A DNA stretch of 64,000 nucleotides from Rhodanobacter sp. C05 (GTDB lineage: Bacteria; Pseudomonadota; Gammaproteobacteria; Xanthomonadales; Rhodanobacteraceae), in NCBI RefSeq assembly GCF_002001165.1, contig NZ_MUNQ01000006.1:310001-374000 (forward strand). Direction: 5' to 3'. Under the pieces are notes generated by a model. It saw nothing but the letters and a program-made list of their open reading frames with translations. It made no database searches and was not told where the DNA came from. Below are positions 47,222 to 56,908 of this stretch, piece by piece. Both the position numbers and the translations under genes were made by a program. Position 1 is the stretch's first letter. Each line of letters begins with the position of its first letter.

Positions 47222-48522
47222 TGGCCAACGTATTCACGAACATCGGTGACTGGGTCACCGAGCGCGCACCGAACATGATGCCGATGTACCGCAAGCACAT
47301 GACGGAGTACTACGCGCCGAAGAACTTCAATCTCTGGTACTACTTCGGTTCGCTGGCGATCGTGGTGCTGGTCAACCAGATCGTCACCGGCATCTTCCTC
47401 ACCATGAACTACAACCCGAGCGCGGCGGGAGCCTTCGACTCGGTGCAGTACATCATGCGTGACGTGGAGTGGGGCTGGCTGATCCGCTACATGCATTCCA
47501 CCGGCGCGTCGCTGTTCTTCGTGGTGGTGTTCCTGCACATGTTCCGCGGCATCATGTACGGCTCGTACAAGAAACCGCGCGAGCTGGTGTGGCTGCTCGG
47601 CATGCTGATCTTCCTGGTGCTGATGGCCGAGGCCTTCATGGGCTACGTGCTGCCGTGGGGCAACATGTCGTTCTGGGGTGCCAAGGTGATCGTGTCGCTG
47701 TTCGGCACCATCCCGGTGATCGGCAGCACCCTGGTCGAGTGGATCATGGGCGACTTCCTGCCGGCCGATGCCACGCTGAACCGCTTCTTCGCGCTGCACG
47801 TGATCGCGTTGCCGCTCGTGCTGCTGCTGCTGGTGGTGCTGCACATCGCCGCGCTGCACGAAGTGGGTTCGAACAACCCGGACGGCGTCGAGATCAAGAA
47901 GGGTCCCAAGGGCAACCGCTGGGACGCGCTGAAGCCGGCCGACGGCATTCCGTTCCACCCGTATTACACGGTGAAGGACATGTTCGGCGTGGGCTTCTTC
48001 CTGCTGATCGCCGCGTTCATCATCTTCTTCGCGCCGACCTTCGGTGGCTGGTTCCTCGAGCATGACAACTCGATCATGGCCAACAACCTGGTCACTCCGG
48101 CCGAGATCAAGCCGGTGTGGTACTTCACTCCGTTCTACGCGATCGTGCGCATGATCCCCTCGTTCGCCGGAACGGCCGTATGGGGTGTGCTGGCGATGTT
48201 CGGCGCGATTGCCGTGCTGTTCCTGATGCCGTGGTTCGACCGCGGTCAGGTCAAGTCGATCCGCTACCGCGGCACCGGTTACAAGGTTGCGCTGGGCGTG
48301 TTCGTGATCGCGTTCTTCGGCCTCGGTGCGGTCGGTGCCGGCATCACCGCGGAAGTGATACCCGAGTGGTTCGGCAATGTCGACCTCACGACCTGGGAAA
48401 ACGCGTTTGGCCGTCTGATGACGCTGCTGTACTTCGGCTTCTTCGCGTTCCTTTGGGCCTACACGCATTTCGGCTGGGAAAAGACCAAGCCGGTTCCGGA
48501 TCGGGTGACCATGCATGACTAA
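47221..48522 (+). CDS. petB: Ubiquinol-cytochrome c reductase cytochrome b subunit
   Basis: This 433-residue integral membrane protein holds the two b haems and both quinone sites. Haem-ligand histidines are visible in RYMHSTGAS and FLHMFRG, with the second pair near FALHVIALP and VLHIAALHE. The Qo site reads P298-V-W-Y301 instead of the common PEWY, so a conserved glutamate there is replaced by valine. It overlaps petA by 1 bp and petC by 8 bp. Confidence 0.95.
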   Translation: MANVFTNIGDWVTERAPNMMPMYRKHMTEYYAPKNFNLWYYFGSLAIVVLVNQIVTGIFLTMNYNPSAAGAFDSVQYIMRDVEWGWLIRYMHSTGASLFFVVVFLHMFRGIMYGSYKKPRELVWLLGMLIFLVLMAEAFMGYVLPWGNMSFWGAKVIVSLFGTIPVIGSTLVEWIMGDFLPADATLNRFFALHVIALPLVLLLLVVLHIAALHEVGSNNPDGVEIKKGPKGNRWDALKPADGIPFHPYYTVKDMFGVGFFLLIAAFIIFFAPTFGGWFLEHDNSIMANNLVTPAEIKPVWYFTPFYAIVRMIPSFAGTAVWGVLAMFGAIAVLFLMPWFDRGQVKSIRYRGTGYKVALGVFVIAFFGLGAVGAGITAEVIPEWFGNVDLTTWENAFGRLMTLLYFGFFAFLWAYTHFGWEKTKPVPDRVTMHD

Positions 48523-49264
48523 GCGGCAGATCACGATGAAGCATTTTCTCTCCTCGGCCGCGCTGGCACTCGGTCTGCTGGTCGGTACCATGCCGGCGCA
48601 CGCCGAAGGTGAATCGGGGCTGCTCAAGTCCGGTTCCGATGTGCGCGATCAGGCCTCGCTGCAGCGCGGTGCCCGGCTGTTCTTCAACTACTGCGTGGGC
48701 TGCCACTCGCTGAAGTACGTGCGCTATTCGCGCATCGCCGAGGACCTGGGTCTTTCCGAACAGGAAGTGATGCAGAACCTCAATTTCACCGGCGCCCGGT
48801 TCGACGATCCGGTGATTTCGCACATGCCCGCCGAGTCGGCCGGCAAGTGGTTCGGCAAGGCTCCGCCGGATCTCTCGCTGGAAGTGAGTGCGAAGAGTGC
48901 GGACTGGGTCTACACCTACCTCAACTCGTTCTACCTGGATCCGCACAGCCCGATCGGCTGGAACAATACCGCGTTGCCGAATGCCGCCATGCCGTTCCCG
49001 CTGTGGGAGCTGCAGGGCACGCAGGCCGCGGTGATGAAGCCGGGCACGGACGAGGTGGAGAAGCTTGAGCTGGCCAAGCCGGGCAAGCTGACCCCGGCGC
49101 AATTCCAGCAGGCCACCCGCGATCTGACCAGCTTCCTGGAATACACGTCCGAACCGGCGGCCCTGCAGCGTCATCACTACGGGATCTGGGTGCTGTTGTT
49201 CCTGGCGTTCTTCACCTTGTTGGCCTACATGCTCAAGAAGGAATACTGGAAGGACGTCCACTGA
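48515..49264 (+). CDS. petC: Ubiquinol-cytochrome c reductase cytochrome c1 subunit
   Basis: This 249-residue cytochrome c1 has a Sec signal peptide ending near residue 30, the haem-binding CVGCH (C60, C63, H64), a Met axial ligand in NAAMPFPLWE, and a C-terminal membrane anchor (about 222-242). An alternative start is M8 at 48536; the upstream one is chosen because it overlaps petB in a typical operon arrangement. Confidence 0.94.
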   Translation: MTKRQITMKHFLSSAALALGLLVGTMPAHAEGESGLLKSGSDVRDQASLQRGARLFFNYCVGCHSLKYVRYSRIAEDLGLSEQEVMQNLNFTGARFDDPVISHMPAESAGKWFGKAPPDLSLEVSAKSADWVYTYLNSFYLDPHSPIGWNNTALPNAAMPFPLWELQGTQAAVMKPGTDEVEKLELAKPGKLTPAQFQQATRDLTSFLEYTSEPAALQRHHYGIWVLLFLAFFTLLAYMLKKEYWKDVH

Positions 49265-49280
49265 TACCGGATGGCACTCC

Positions 49281-49309
49281 GACTGCGGCGGCCATGAGCC
49301 GCCGCAGTC
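49281..49309. terminator. Hairpin between petC and sspA
   Basis: GACTGCGGCGGC, loop CATGA, GCCGCCGCAGTC: a perfect 12-bp stem with a 5-nt loop, 17 bp after the petC stop. It lacks a T-run, so it may be a partial terminator or an mRNA stabiliser. Confidence 0.5.
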
Positions 49310-49333
49310 GTCTCACCGATGGGGAATCGCGGC

Positions 49334-49972
49334 ATGGTTCAAAGCGTTCGCTCGCGTACGGTACTGACGCTCTACACCACGGCCGATGACATTCAGTGTC
49401 ATCGCGCGCGACTGGTGCTGGCCGCCAAGGGGGTCAGCTATGAACGTGTGCTGGTGGATCCGGCCAAGCCGCCGGAAGACCTGATCGACCTCAATCCGTA
49501 TGCCAGTACACCGACCCTGATCGATCGCGATCTGACCCTGTTTGATACGGCGGTGGTCTGCGAGTACCTCGACGAGCGTTATCCGCATCCACCCTTGATG
49601 CCGATCGACCCGCAATCGCGTGCGCGGCTGCGCGTGGCGGCAGTGCGCATCGAAAAGGACTGGTTGCCCGAAGTGGACACCATCCGTGCCGGCGGCCGCC
49701 CGGCCGAGGCCGCGCGCAAACGTCTGCGCGAGCAACTGCTGTCCACCTTGCCGCTGTTCAAGGCGTCGAAGTTCTTCCTCAATCCGGAGATGAGCCTGGC
49801 CGACTGTCTGGTAGCGCCGGTGATCTGGCGACTGCCGTGGCTCGGGGTCGATCTGGGTCGGGAGGGCAAGCCGATCATTGACTATGGCGAGCGCCTGTTC
49901 CACAGCCAGGGTTTTGCGCGCAGCATGACTGACCAGGAAAAGGCGATGCGGCAACTCCATGAGCAAGCATGA
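49334..49972 (+). CDS. sspA: Stringent starvation protein A
   Basis: This 212-residue protein has a glutathione-S-transferase fold (N-terminal VLTLYTTADDIQCHRARLVL, then YASTPTLIDRDLTLFDTAVV) but lacks the catalytic residue, as SspA does. It binds RNA polymerase in stationary phase. Start at 49334 (MVQSVRS) or 49319 are both possible. It follows petC and overlaps sspB by 14 bp. Confidence 0.93.
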   Translation: MVQSVRSRTVLTLYTTADDIQCHRARLVLAAKGVSYERVLVDPAKPPEDLIDLNPYASTPTLIDRDLTLFDTAVVCEYLDERYPHPPLMPIDPQSRARLRVAAVRIEKDWLPEVDTIRAGGRPAEAARKRLREQLLSTLPLFKASKFFLNPEMSLADCLVAPVIWRLPWLGVDLGREGKPIIDYGERLFHSQGFARSMTDQEKAMRQLHEQA

Positions 49973-50414
49973 CACCGTGCCGATGAGTTCCAACCGCCCG
50001 TACCTGCTGCGGGCGATCTACGATTGGATCAGTGACAACAACCTCACGCCCTACGTGCTGGTCGATGCCACTTTCAAGGGTGTGCGGGTGCCGCCGCAAG
50101 TGATCAAGAACGGCCAGGTGGTGCTCAATCTCGCCATGCGTGCGGTGGCGAACCTGGATCTGGGCAACGAATGGGTCAGTTTCCAGGCCCGCTTTTCCGG
50201 CGCCAGCCAATCCATCCAGATTCCGGTGCAGGCGATCCTGGCGCTGTATGCCCAGGAGAACGGGCAGGGCATGATGTTTCCCGCCGACGAAGAGGGCGGT
50301 GATACGCCACCGTCAGCGCCGGAGCCTGACGACACGCCGCCGGCTCCCGGTGCCGATGACGGTGGCGACAGCAAGCCCAAGCGCGGTGCGCCGCACCTTC
50401 GGGTGGTCAAGTAG
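49959..50414 (+). CDS. sspB: ClpXP protease specificity-enhancing factor SspB
   Basis: This 151-residue adaptor delivers ssrA-tagged proteins to ClpXP. The N-terminal binding domain has RPYLLRAIYDWISDNNLTPY; an acidic, Pro-rich linker leads to the C-terminal ClpX-binding XB motif (GAPHLRVVK). The start at 49959 overlaps sspA by 14 bp; 49983 is an alternative nearer the E. coli start. Confidence 0.93.
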   Translation: MSKHDTVPMSSNRPYLLRAIYDWISDNNLTPYVLVDATFKGVRVPPQVIKNGQVVLNLAMRAVANLDLGNEWVSFQARFSGASQSIQIPVQAILALYAQENGQGMMFPADEEGGDTPPSAPEPDDTPPAPGADDGGDSKPKRGAPHLRVVK

Positions 50415-50444
50415 AGACTGATCGGCGAATCCCGATCAAGGGGT

Positions 50445-50855
50445 TCAATGCAGCCGGTCACCGGTGCGGGTATGCGGATGCATCGGTATGACGTTGCTGA
50501 TCGCAGCAGGCAAGGTTGATCCGGATACGGATTCACGTGTGGGCAGCAGCTCGATGGTCGGCAGGCTCAGGCTGCTCAGTGCATCGCCCAGCATCCACAG
50601 GCGTCCCGGCTCGCGATCATGTCCATCGATGCTCACCTCGAAGCCATAACAGCGTTCAAGCCGGCGCAGGCCGTGGATACGACGCAGACGCACGGCGCGC
50701 AGACCGACAGTCTCGTCCAGCAACTGCAGGCCGTGCTGCTGGCATTGTCGACGAGCTTCCCGCACGGCGCGTTCACGCGCCACGCTGAGCCTCAGCCACA
50801 GCCCGATCATGGCGACCAACACCAGTAACAGCAGCAGATCGGAAAGGTCGCTCAT
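50445..50855 (-). CDS. DUF3301 family membrane protein
   Basis: This 136-residue protein has one N-terminal membrane helix (about 5-22), then a soluble part with REARRQCQQHGLQLLDETV and ERCYGFEVSIDG typical of the DUF3301 family. Its function is unknown. The start is at 50855. It is a lone minus-strand gene between sspB and nadC. Confidence 0.8.
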   Translation of the reverse strand: MSDLSDLLLLLVLVAMIGLWLRLSVARERAVREARRQCQQHGLQLLDETVGLRAVRLRRIHGLRRLERCYGFEVSIDGHDREPGRLWMLGDALSSLSLPTIELLPTRESVSGSTLPAAISNVIPMHPHTRTGDRLH

Positions 50856-50900
50856 GCCCGCAGTGTGTGGGCGACAGCACCCGACCGCAAGTCGGCAAGA

Positions 50901-51758
50901 TCAGCTCAGTTGCAGTCGAAGTGATAGATCGATCGCCCGCACATGCTTGGTCAGCGCACCAACCGAAATGAAATCCACCCCGGTACGGGCAAACTCGCCG
51001 ATCGTGTGCAGGTCGACATTGCCGGACCCTTCCAGGGGCACACGACCGCCAGTGAATTGCACGGCCTCGGTCATCTGCAGCAGGCTGAAGTTGTCCAGCA
51101 TGACCCGGTCCACGCCAGCATCGATCGCTTGCGCCAGTTCGTCGAGGTTCTCCACTTCGACTTCCAGCAACAGGTTCGGGTGCAGCTGCCGTGCCGATTG
51201 CACAGCGGCAGCGATGCTGCCGGCGGCGATGATGTGATTTTCCTTCACCAGGATCGCGTCATACAGGCCGATGCGGTGGTTGTGGCCACCGCCGCAGCGC
51301 ACGGCGTATTTCTGCGCGAGACGCAGGCCTGGCACGGTCTTGCGGGTGTCCAGGATACGCACGCCAGTGCCGGCCACGGCGGCCACATAATCAGCGGTTA
51401 CCGTGGCTGTAGCGGAAAGCAGCTGCAGGAAATTCAGCGCCGAGCGTTCGGCGCTGACCAGCGAACGGGCATGGCCCGACAGACGGCAGATGACGGTACC
51501 GGCATCGACCCGCTGCCCGTCTCGGGTTTGCCAATCGATCTGGACGGCGGGATCGAGCCGACGAAAACAGGCATCGAACCATGCCGTGCCCGCGATCACT
51601 GCCGAGTCGCGGCAGGTCAGCGTGGCGTGCGCGTGGGCATCAATCGGCAGCAGTTCGGCGGTGGCATCGCCCTGACCCAGATCCTCGGCGAGGGCGCGTT
51701 CGATATCGATGGCGACGTGGGCGGCATCCGGGGCCACCGGTACAAATGGTTGACTCAT
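50901..51758 (-). CDS. nadC: Nicotinate-nucleotide pyrophosphorylase (quinolinate phosphoribosyltransferase)
   Basis: This 285-residue enzyme converts quinolinate and PRPP to nicotinate mononucleotide in NAD synthesis. Family segments are visible: LLSATATVTADYVAAVAGTG, ILDTRKTVPGLR and KYAVRCGGGHNHRIGLYDAI. It overlaps the DUF1631 gene by 4 bp (ATGA). Confidence 0.95.
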   Translation of the reverse strand: MSQPFVPVAPDAAHVAIDIERALAEDLGQGDATAELLPIDAHAHATLTCRDSAVIAGTAWFDACFRRLDPAVQIDWQTRDGQRVDAGTVICRLSGHARSLVSAERSALNFLQLLSATATVTADYVAAVAGTGVRILDTRKTVPGLRLAQKYAVRCGGGHNHRIGLYDAILVKENHIIAAGSIAAAVQSARQLHPNLLLEVEVENLDELAQAIDAGVDRVMLDNFSLLQMTEAVQFTGGRVPLEGSGNVDLHTIGEFARTGVDFISVGALTKHVRAIDLSLRLQLS

Positions 51759-54058
51759 TCCGTGTCCGAAGCAGACGCTGTGGTGTTGTCCGGCTGGCTC
51801 AAACGGCCGACGATGGCGCTCAATGCGCGGTCAAACAATGCATTGGCGGCAAGTACACGGGCCAAGCCATCAATCAGCAGGACGACCAGTTCCTGCGGCG
51901 AGTAATCCGCCACTTTCAGGCCGCGTCGATTGACGAACAGATAGCGCCCGCTCATCGGGCTGATCCACGACAGCTTGGCGCGGGTCATCGCTTCTTCGAG
52001 ATGGCTGAATTCCAGCCAGGTGCCTGGTTGCAATGCCTGGACCTGCTGCCATTCGGGGCTGTCCGGGGAGATCGCGACGTTGTCGTCGATGCTGTTTTCT
52101 TCCGGTTCGGCCTCGCGTTCGACGACCGGCTGGATGCTGTCAGGTATGGCCAGCATGGCGGTGTCTTCGTCGGTAGTGACAACCCCGGCCGTCTCGGGGG
52201 CTTCGCCAAGCTGCTGGCGATAGTAGGCGTGCAGCTGGGCCAGCAGGCGCTCGGTGTCGTGCTCCTGGAAGGCCACATTGGCCAGACCCTGACGCAATGC
52301 GCGCTCGATGCCGGGCAACATCTGCCGCAGAGTATGCCGGCTTTCCGGATCAGTAGCGGGGCGAGTGCTGGCGATGAACTCGTCGACGAAGCGCAAAGCG
52401 CCCTTGAATTCGGGCGAGTCTTCGCCCTGGCGCAGCAGGGTCAGTACCAGGTGGTTGGCCCAGGCCCGCGCCAGTACGCCGTGCACCAGCGGAGGAAGCT
52501 TTCGGTCACCAATGCGATCGAGGATCTCGCGAGCGGCGCGGCGACGCGCCTGCTCGAGCTTCTCGCGGCCGCGGGTGGATTCGGCCACACGCTGTTCGGC
52601 CAGCTCGGAACGCCGCTTGTTGACGTCCTGGAACTGCTGCAGGTCGTTCAGCAGGCGCTCGAAGATGCCCATGTCATCGTCGAATTCATGCAACAGCTGC
52701 TCGACCACCGACTTCACCTTGTCGTGCAGGCGGCGGTCGCGGTCGGATTCCTCCGACCAGCCCTTGGCCTGCTCGGCCAGGCAGTCCAGCAGCCGGCGCG
52801 CCGGGTGCTGGCGATGGGCAAACAGTTTGCGATCGAGGATCGCTGCCTTGAGGTAGGGAATCTGCAGCCGGGCCAGCATGACCTGCATCTCGGCAGGCAG
52901 GTTGCGATCTTCCAGGATGAACTCGAACAGCATGCCGACCAGGTCGATGGTGTCCTCATCGATGGTGGCCACGTGGCTCGGACGCTCGCCGCGCAAGGCG
53001 CCGATCTGGCTCAGCAGCTGTCCCTTCAACTGCATGACTTCGCGGCTGAGCTCGGCAGCGTCGTCGGGCTGGGCGAAGGGGAGCGGACCGGCACTGGCGA
53101 TCTGGCTTTGCAATACGCTGAGTGCGCCGAGCAATTCATTGGCTGAAGGCAGCGGACCAGTCGGTATTGCGTGCATGCCACCTGCACTGCCCGCATTGAT
53201 GCCGGCCGAACCGCGGCGGGCACTGAACAGCGCATGCAGGGTCTGCAGCAGATCGCTCGGAATGTCGCCAGCTTCCTCGCCATTCTCCGCTGCGGCACTC
53301 GCAGGTTGTGCGCTGGCATTGCTGGAATTGGTTGCGGTCCTGGCGCTTGCACCGCGCGCGACCTCATGCCGCAGATGCGGCAGTACGCCGGCACGCGCCA
53401 GTTCGGTATTGATTTCCTGGTAGAGCTCTTCCAGCGACGACAGCAGGTAGCGATCGAACAGCTTGAAGATGATCAGCTTGACGCGCATGTCTGCGCTGAG
53501 CTCATGCAACGCCTGGCGGAAGGCTTGCGCCAGGGTCGCCGGGGCCACCGGGTTGCTGGCATCGTCGATCTTGTGGCCGCCGCAGATCACCGACAGCCGT
53601 TGGTTGACGGCGAACAGGTCACGTGCGAGCCGCGACTCGTTCTTGCCGATCATGCTGGTGATGGCGAGTGACTCTTCCAGTTCATTGTCGGCCACCAGCG
53701 ACAGCTCGACGGTCCCCGGAGCTGCCGGTGCGCCAGCGGATGACTGCTGCAATGGATGGGTCATTTCGCCCAGGCTGCGGCTGATGGCGCCCAGGAAATG
53801 CCGTTCCACCGCAGGGCGACGCTTGCGCACTTCGCGCATGCCGTCGAAATAGTGCATCTGGGCGGCGTTGTTCTCGGCTTTTTCGGCCAGGTCGAACAGC
53901 GCGTCGTCGACATGTTCGAAGGCGTTGCCGACCCATTGCTGCAGGCGCCGGTTGGCGATGCTGCGCACGGCGTTGAGCAATTCACCCCCACGCTCGCTGG
54001 CGGGATCCATGCGCTGACTCAGATTGACGACTCTGGATGGATCACTGGCTTCGTTCAT
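51755..54058 (-). CDS. DUF1631 family protein
   Basis: This is a 767-residue protein of the DUF1631 family, mostly alpha-helical, found across Proteobacteria. The start at 54058 (MNEASDPSR) is set by family length. A central disordered region (about 250-300) is rich in Ala, Ser and Gly. The C-terminal 90 residues (PGTWLEFSHLEEAMTRAKLS, then MSGRYLFVNRRGLKVADY) look like a beta-barrel of PilZ-like shape, which hints at cyclic-di-GMP signalling, but I do not see the RxxxR motif. It overlaps nadC by 4 bp. Confidence 0.8.
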   Translation of the reverse strand: MNEASDPSRVVNLSQRMDPASERGGELLNAVRSIANRRLQQWVGNAFEHVDDALFDLAEKAENNAAQMHYFDGMREVRKRRPAVERHFLGAISRSLGEMTHPLQQSSAGAPAAPGTVELSLVADNELEESLAITSMIGKNESRLARDLFAVNQRLSVICGGHKIDDASNPVAPATLAQAFRQALHELSADMRVKLIIFKLFDRYLLSSLEELYQEINTELARAGVLPHLRHEVARGASARTATNSSNASAQPASAAAENGEEAGDIPSDLLQTLHALFSARRGSAGINAGSAGGMHAIPTGPLPSANELLGALSVLQSQIASAGPLPFAQPDDAAELSREVMQLKGQLLSQIGALRGERPSHVATIDEDTIDLVGMLFEFILEDRNLPAEMQVMLARLQIPYLKAAILDRKLFAHRQHPARRLLDCLAEQAKGWSEESDRDRRLHDKVKSVVEQLLHEFDDDMGIFERLLNDLQQFQDVNKRRSELAEQRVAESTRGREKLEQARRRAAREILDRIGDRKLPPLVHGVLARAWANHLVLTLLRQGEDSPEFKGALRFVDEFIASTRPATDPESRHTLRQMLPGIERALRQGLANVAFQEHDTERLLAQLHAYYRQQLGEAPETAGVVTTDEDTAMLAIPDSIQPVVEREAEPEENSIDDNVAISPDSPEWQQVQALQPGTWLEFSHLEEAMTRAKLSWISPMSGRYLFVNRRGLKVADYSPQELVVLLIDGLARVLAANALFDRALSAIVGRLSQPDNTTASASDTE

Positions 54059-54182
54059 CGCCAATCCCCTGAAACATTGCAATGTGCGGCCGGAAACCGG
54101 AAATGCTGCACGGATGGTGACGATAAGCCAAAGCGGCTATCTGTGTCATGCATGGCCACAGTTCGGTCATCGGCGCAGGATT

Positions 54183-54455
54183 TTACGGGGCGCTGGGGAA
54201 GGCCGTGAGCTGGGTGGTGCCGATGCCTTCTTCGGGCAACATTACCGGAATGCCATCTTCAACCCGGTAGATCACCTTGCGGTCGGTGGTGATCAGCGCT
54301 TCGATCACGCGCTCGCGGACGCTTGTGCCGGCGACGGAATCGACCTGGCCGGCGGCAATCGCCTCATTCAATGCGTCGAGCTCGTGCTTGCTCAGCGGAC
54401 GTACCGGCGTTTTGCTGACCGGGCAGCACAGGATGTCGAGTAGACGCTTGTCCAT
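54183..54455 (-). CDS. Trm112 family protein (YcaR-like)
   Basis: This 90-residue protein has MDKRLLDILCCPVSKTPVR at its N-terminus, the Trm112 pattern. Trm112 partners activate methyltransferases and, in some lineages, LpxK-linked functions. Only one CC pair is obvious, so zinc binding is uncertain. No Shine-Dalgarno sequence is visible. It is divergent from purE. Confidence 0.82.
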   Translation of the reverse strand: MDKRLLDILCCPVSKTPVRPLSKHELDALNEAIAAGQVDSVAGTSVRERVIEALITTDRKVIYRVEDGIPVMLPEEGIGTTQLTAFPSAP

Positions 54456-54496
54456 GATGGCTTTTTTGAAGGATGCCGGGGGTAGCGGAAAGCCCG

Positions 54497-54502
54497 TACA
54501 AT
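54497..54502 (+). promoter_or_regulatory. Candidate -10 box of purEK
   Basis: TACAAT lies 23 nt upstream of the purE ATG at 54526, in a CGTACAATAG context. No -35 at normal spacing is obvious. Confidence 0.4.
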
Positions 54503-54525
54503 AGCCGTTTTTGGACGGCTCGGCC

Positions 54526-55029
54526 ATGACAGGTACAACCAAGACGCCGCGTGTTGGCGTGGTGATGGGCTCGCGTTCGGACTGGGAAACCATGCAGCAC
54601 GCGGCCGAGGTATTGACCGAGCTGGGTGTGCCGCACGAAGTGCAGGTGGTCTCCGCGCACCGCACGCCGGACCTGCTGTTCAGCTATGCCGAGCAGGCCG
54701 TTGCACGAGGTATTCAGGTAGTCATTGCCGGTGCCGGCGGTGCCGCGCATCTGCCAGGCATGCTGGCGGCCAAGACGCGGCTGCCGGTGTTCGGCGTGCC
54801 GGTGCAGTCGAAGGCACTCAACGGCATGGATTCACTGCTTTCAATCGCACAGATGCCGGCCGGCATTCCGGTAGGCACGCTGGCGATCGGTCGGGCCGGT
54901 GCGGTGAACGCCGGCCTGCTGGCGGCTGCCGTGCTGGCCCTGCACGATCCCGAACTGGCCACGGCACTGGATGCCTGGCGGGCGCGCCAGACCCGGGCCG
55001 TGCTGGAACAGCCGGATCCGCGTCAATGA
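54526..55029 (+). CDS. purE: N5-carboxyaminoimidazole ribonucleotide mutase PurE
   Basis: This 167-residue class I PurE has GSRSDWETM at the N-terminus and SAHRTPD, the conserved phosphate- and substrate-binding segments. It converts N5-CAIR to CAIR in purine synthesis. The start ATG at 54526 is preferred over an in-frame TTG at 54511. It overlaps purK by 4 bp. Confidence 0.95.
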   Translation: MTGTTKTPRVGVVMGSRSDWETMQHAAEVLTELGVPHEVQVVSAHRTPDLLFSYAEQAVARGIQVVIAGAGGAAHLPGMLAAKTRLPVFGVPVQSKALNGMDSLLSIAQMPAGIPVGTLAIGRAGAVNAGLLAAAVLALHDPELATALDAWRARQTRAVLEQPDPRQ

Positions 55030-56177
55030 GTGATCGGCGCCAGCCCGTGCTGGGCATCCTCGGTGGCGGTCAGCTGGCGCGCATGCTGGCGTTGGCGGCG
55101 GCGCCACTGGGTGTGAAGACCCTGGTGGTGGACAGCTCGGCCGATGCCTGCGCAGGGCAGGTTGCGCCGCTGGTGGTGGCTGACTGGGCCGACTATGCCG
55201 CGCTGGAGACCTTTGCCGCGCAGGTTGATGTAGTCACCTTCGATTTCGAGAATGTGCCGGCCGAGACGGCGCATTGGCTGGCTGCACGGGTGATGGTGTC
55301 GCCTGCACCGCAGGCCTTGGCGGTGGCGCAGGACCGGTTGGCCGAAAAGACCCTGTTTCGCGAGTGCGGCCTGCCGACGCCGGAATTCATGGCTGTGGGT
55401 ACACGTGAGGAGCTGGATCAGGCACTGGCTGCGATCGGTGTACCGGCGATTCTCAAGACACGGCGGCTGGGCTACGACGGCAAGGGGCAGTTCCGTCTGC
55501 GGAACCAGACCGATGCCGATGCCGCATGGGCGGCGCTGGGTGCACAGGCTTCGAAGCACGGCTTGATCCTGGAAGCGTTCGTGCCGTTCGAGCGCGAGTT
55601 GTCGGTGATCGCGGCACGCGGCCGCGACGGTGATTTCCGCATCTGGCCGCTGACCCGCAACTGGCATACCGATGGTGTGCTGGCCATGAGTCTGGCGCCG
55701 GCGCCGGATATCGAGCAGTTGCAGCAGCGCGCCATGGCGCTGGCGCGTACGCTGGCCGAACGGCTGGATTACGTGGGGGTATTCGCGCTGGAACTGTTCA
55801 TCAAGGATGGCGAACTGCTCGGCAACGAGATGGCGCCACGAGTGCACAACTCCGGTCACTGGACGATCGAGGGTGCGCATACCAGCCAGTTCGAGAACCA
55901 CGTACGGGCGGTGCTCGGCCTGCCACTGGGCGACACCGGCGCACGCGGCATGTCGGCGATGTTCAACTGGATCGGCGAGCTGCCCACAGCGGAACCGGTG
56001 CTGCGCGCCGTCGATGCGCACTGGCACGATTACGGCAAACAGGCGCGAACAGGACGCAAGGTAGGACATGCCACGCTGTGCGCACCGGATGCCAGGCAAT
56101 TGGTTATGCGCCTGAGCGCATTGGCCGACGCTCTGGGGCGTGGGACGCAGGCGGCGCCGGTACTGCAGTCGCTGTAG
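55026..56177 (+). CDS. purK: 5-(carboxyamino)imidazole ribonucleotide synthase PurK
   Basis: This 383-residue ATP-grasp enzyme carboxylates AIR with bicarbonate. [20 protein letters not shown] opens the Rossmann-like domain, [14 protein letters not shown] marks the ATP-grasp loop, and [14 protein letters not shown] is the metal-binding end. It overlaps purE by 4 bp (ATGA) and is followed by a strong terminator. Confidence 0.95.
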   Translation: MSDRRQPVLGILGGGQLARMLALAAAPLGVKTLVVDSSADACAGQVAPLVVADWADYAALETFAAQVDVVTFDFENVPAETAHWLAARVMVSPAPQALAVAQDRLAEKTLFRECGLPTPEFMAVGTREELDQALAAIGVPAILKTRRLGYDGKGQFRLRNQTDADAAWAALGAQASKHGLILEAFVPFERELSVIAARGRDGDFRIWPLTRNWHTDGVLAMSLAPAPDIEQLQQRAMALARTLAERLDYVGVFALELFIKDGELLGNEMAPRVHNSGHWTIEGAHTSQFENHVRAVLGLPLGDTGARGMSAMFNWIGELPTAEPVLRAVDAHWHDYGKQARTGRKVGHATLCAPDARQLVMRLSALADALGRGTQAAPVLQSL

Positions 56178-56208
56178 AAGCGCACCTTGTACGCTCCTAC
56201 GGAATGAT

Positions 56209-56247
56209 CCACAAAAAACGGAGCCGCAAGGGCTCCGTTTTTTGTGG
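56209..56247. terminator. Bidirectional rho-independent terminator between purK and sodB
   Basis: A perfect 17-bp stem (CCACAAAAAACGGAGCC and GGCTCCGTTTTTTGTGG) with loop GCAAG carries a T6 run on both strands. It ends transcription of the convergent purK and sodB genes from both sides. Confidence 0.92.
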
Positions 56248-56261
56248 TGCCAGCCAGTCAA

Positions 56262-56840
56262 TCAGGCCAGGTTGCTGGCCGCGAAGTCCCAGTTCACCAG
56301 ATTCCAGAACGCTTCCACGTACTTCGGGCGGGCGTTGCGGTAGTCGATGTAATAGGCGTGTTCCCACACGTCGGTGGTGAACAGCGGCTTGTCGCTGCCG
56401 GTGATCGGGGTGGCTGCGTTCGAGGTGTTGACGATGCCGAGCGAGCCGTCCGGACGCTGCACCAGCCAGGTCCAGCCGGAGCCGAAGTTGCCGGCGGCGG
56501 ACTTGCTGAATTCGTCCTTGAACTTGTCGAACGAACCAAACGCCTTGGTGATCGCATCGGCCAGCTTGCCGCTGGGCTCGCCGCCACCTTTGGGGCTCAT
56601 CGAGTTCCAGTAGAACGTGTGGTTCCAGATCTGCGCGGCATTGTTGAACACGCCGCCGGACGACTTCCTGATGATGTCTTCCAGAGCGGCATCCGCGAAC
56701 TCGGTACCTTCGATCAGCTTGTTGAGATTGGTCACATAGGCCTGATGATGCTTGCCGTAGTGATACTCCAGCGTTTCGGCGGAGATGTGCGGTTCCAGTG
56801 CGTTCTTCTCGTACGGCAGCGGGGGAAGTTCGATCGCCAT
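56262..56840 (-). CDS. sodB: Superoxide dismutase, iron type
   Basis: This 192-residue Fe-superoxide dismutase has metal ligands H27, H74, D157 and H161, and Gln70 in [14 protein letters not shown], as expected for the iron type. It removes superoxide in the cytoplasm. The start at 56840 has AAGGAG 9 nt upstream; the longer frame is not coding. It is divergent from grxD. Confidence 0.95.
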   Translation of the reverse strand: MAIELPPLPYEKNALEPHISAETLEYHYGKHHQAYVTNLNKLIEGTEFADAALEDIIRKSSGGVFNNAAQIWNHTFYWNSMSPKGGGEPSGKLADAITKAFGSFDKFKDEFSKSAAGNFGSGWTWLVQRPDGSLGIVNTSNAATPITGSDKPLFTTDVWEHAYYIDYRNARPKYVEAFWNLVNWDFAASNLA

Positions 56841-56908
56841 GTGTGGCTCCTTGACGGTGGCTGGGGAGATTAGGTCGGCGCAACGGACGGCAGCCGACGG
56901 CTGACTGA

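Noticed and set aside
47098..48627. 509-residue minus-strand frame opposite petB
   Set aside because: His/Glu/Arg-rich antisense shadow of a membrane protein gene; no motif.
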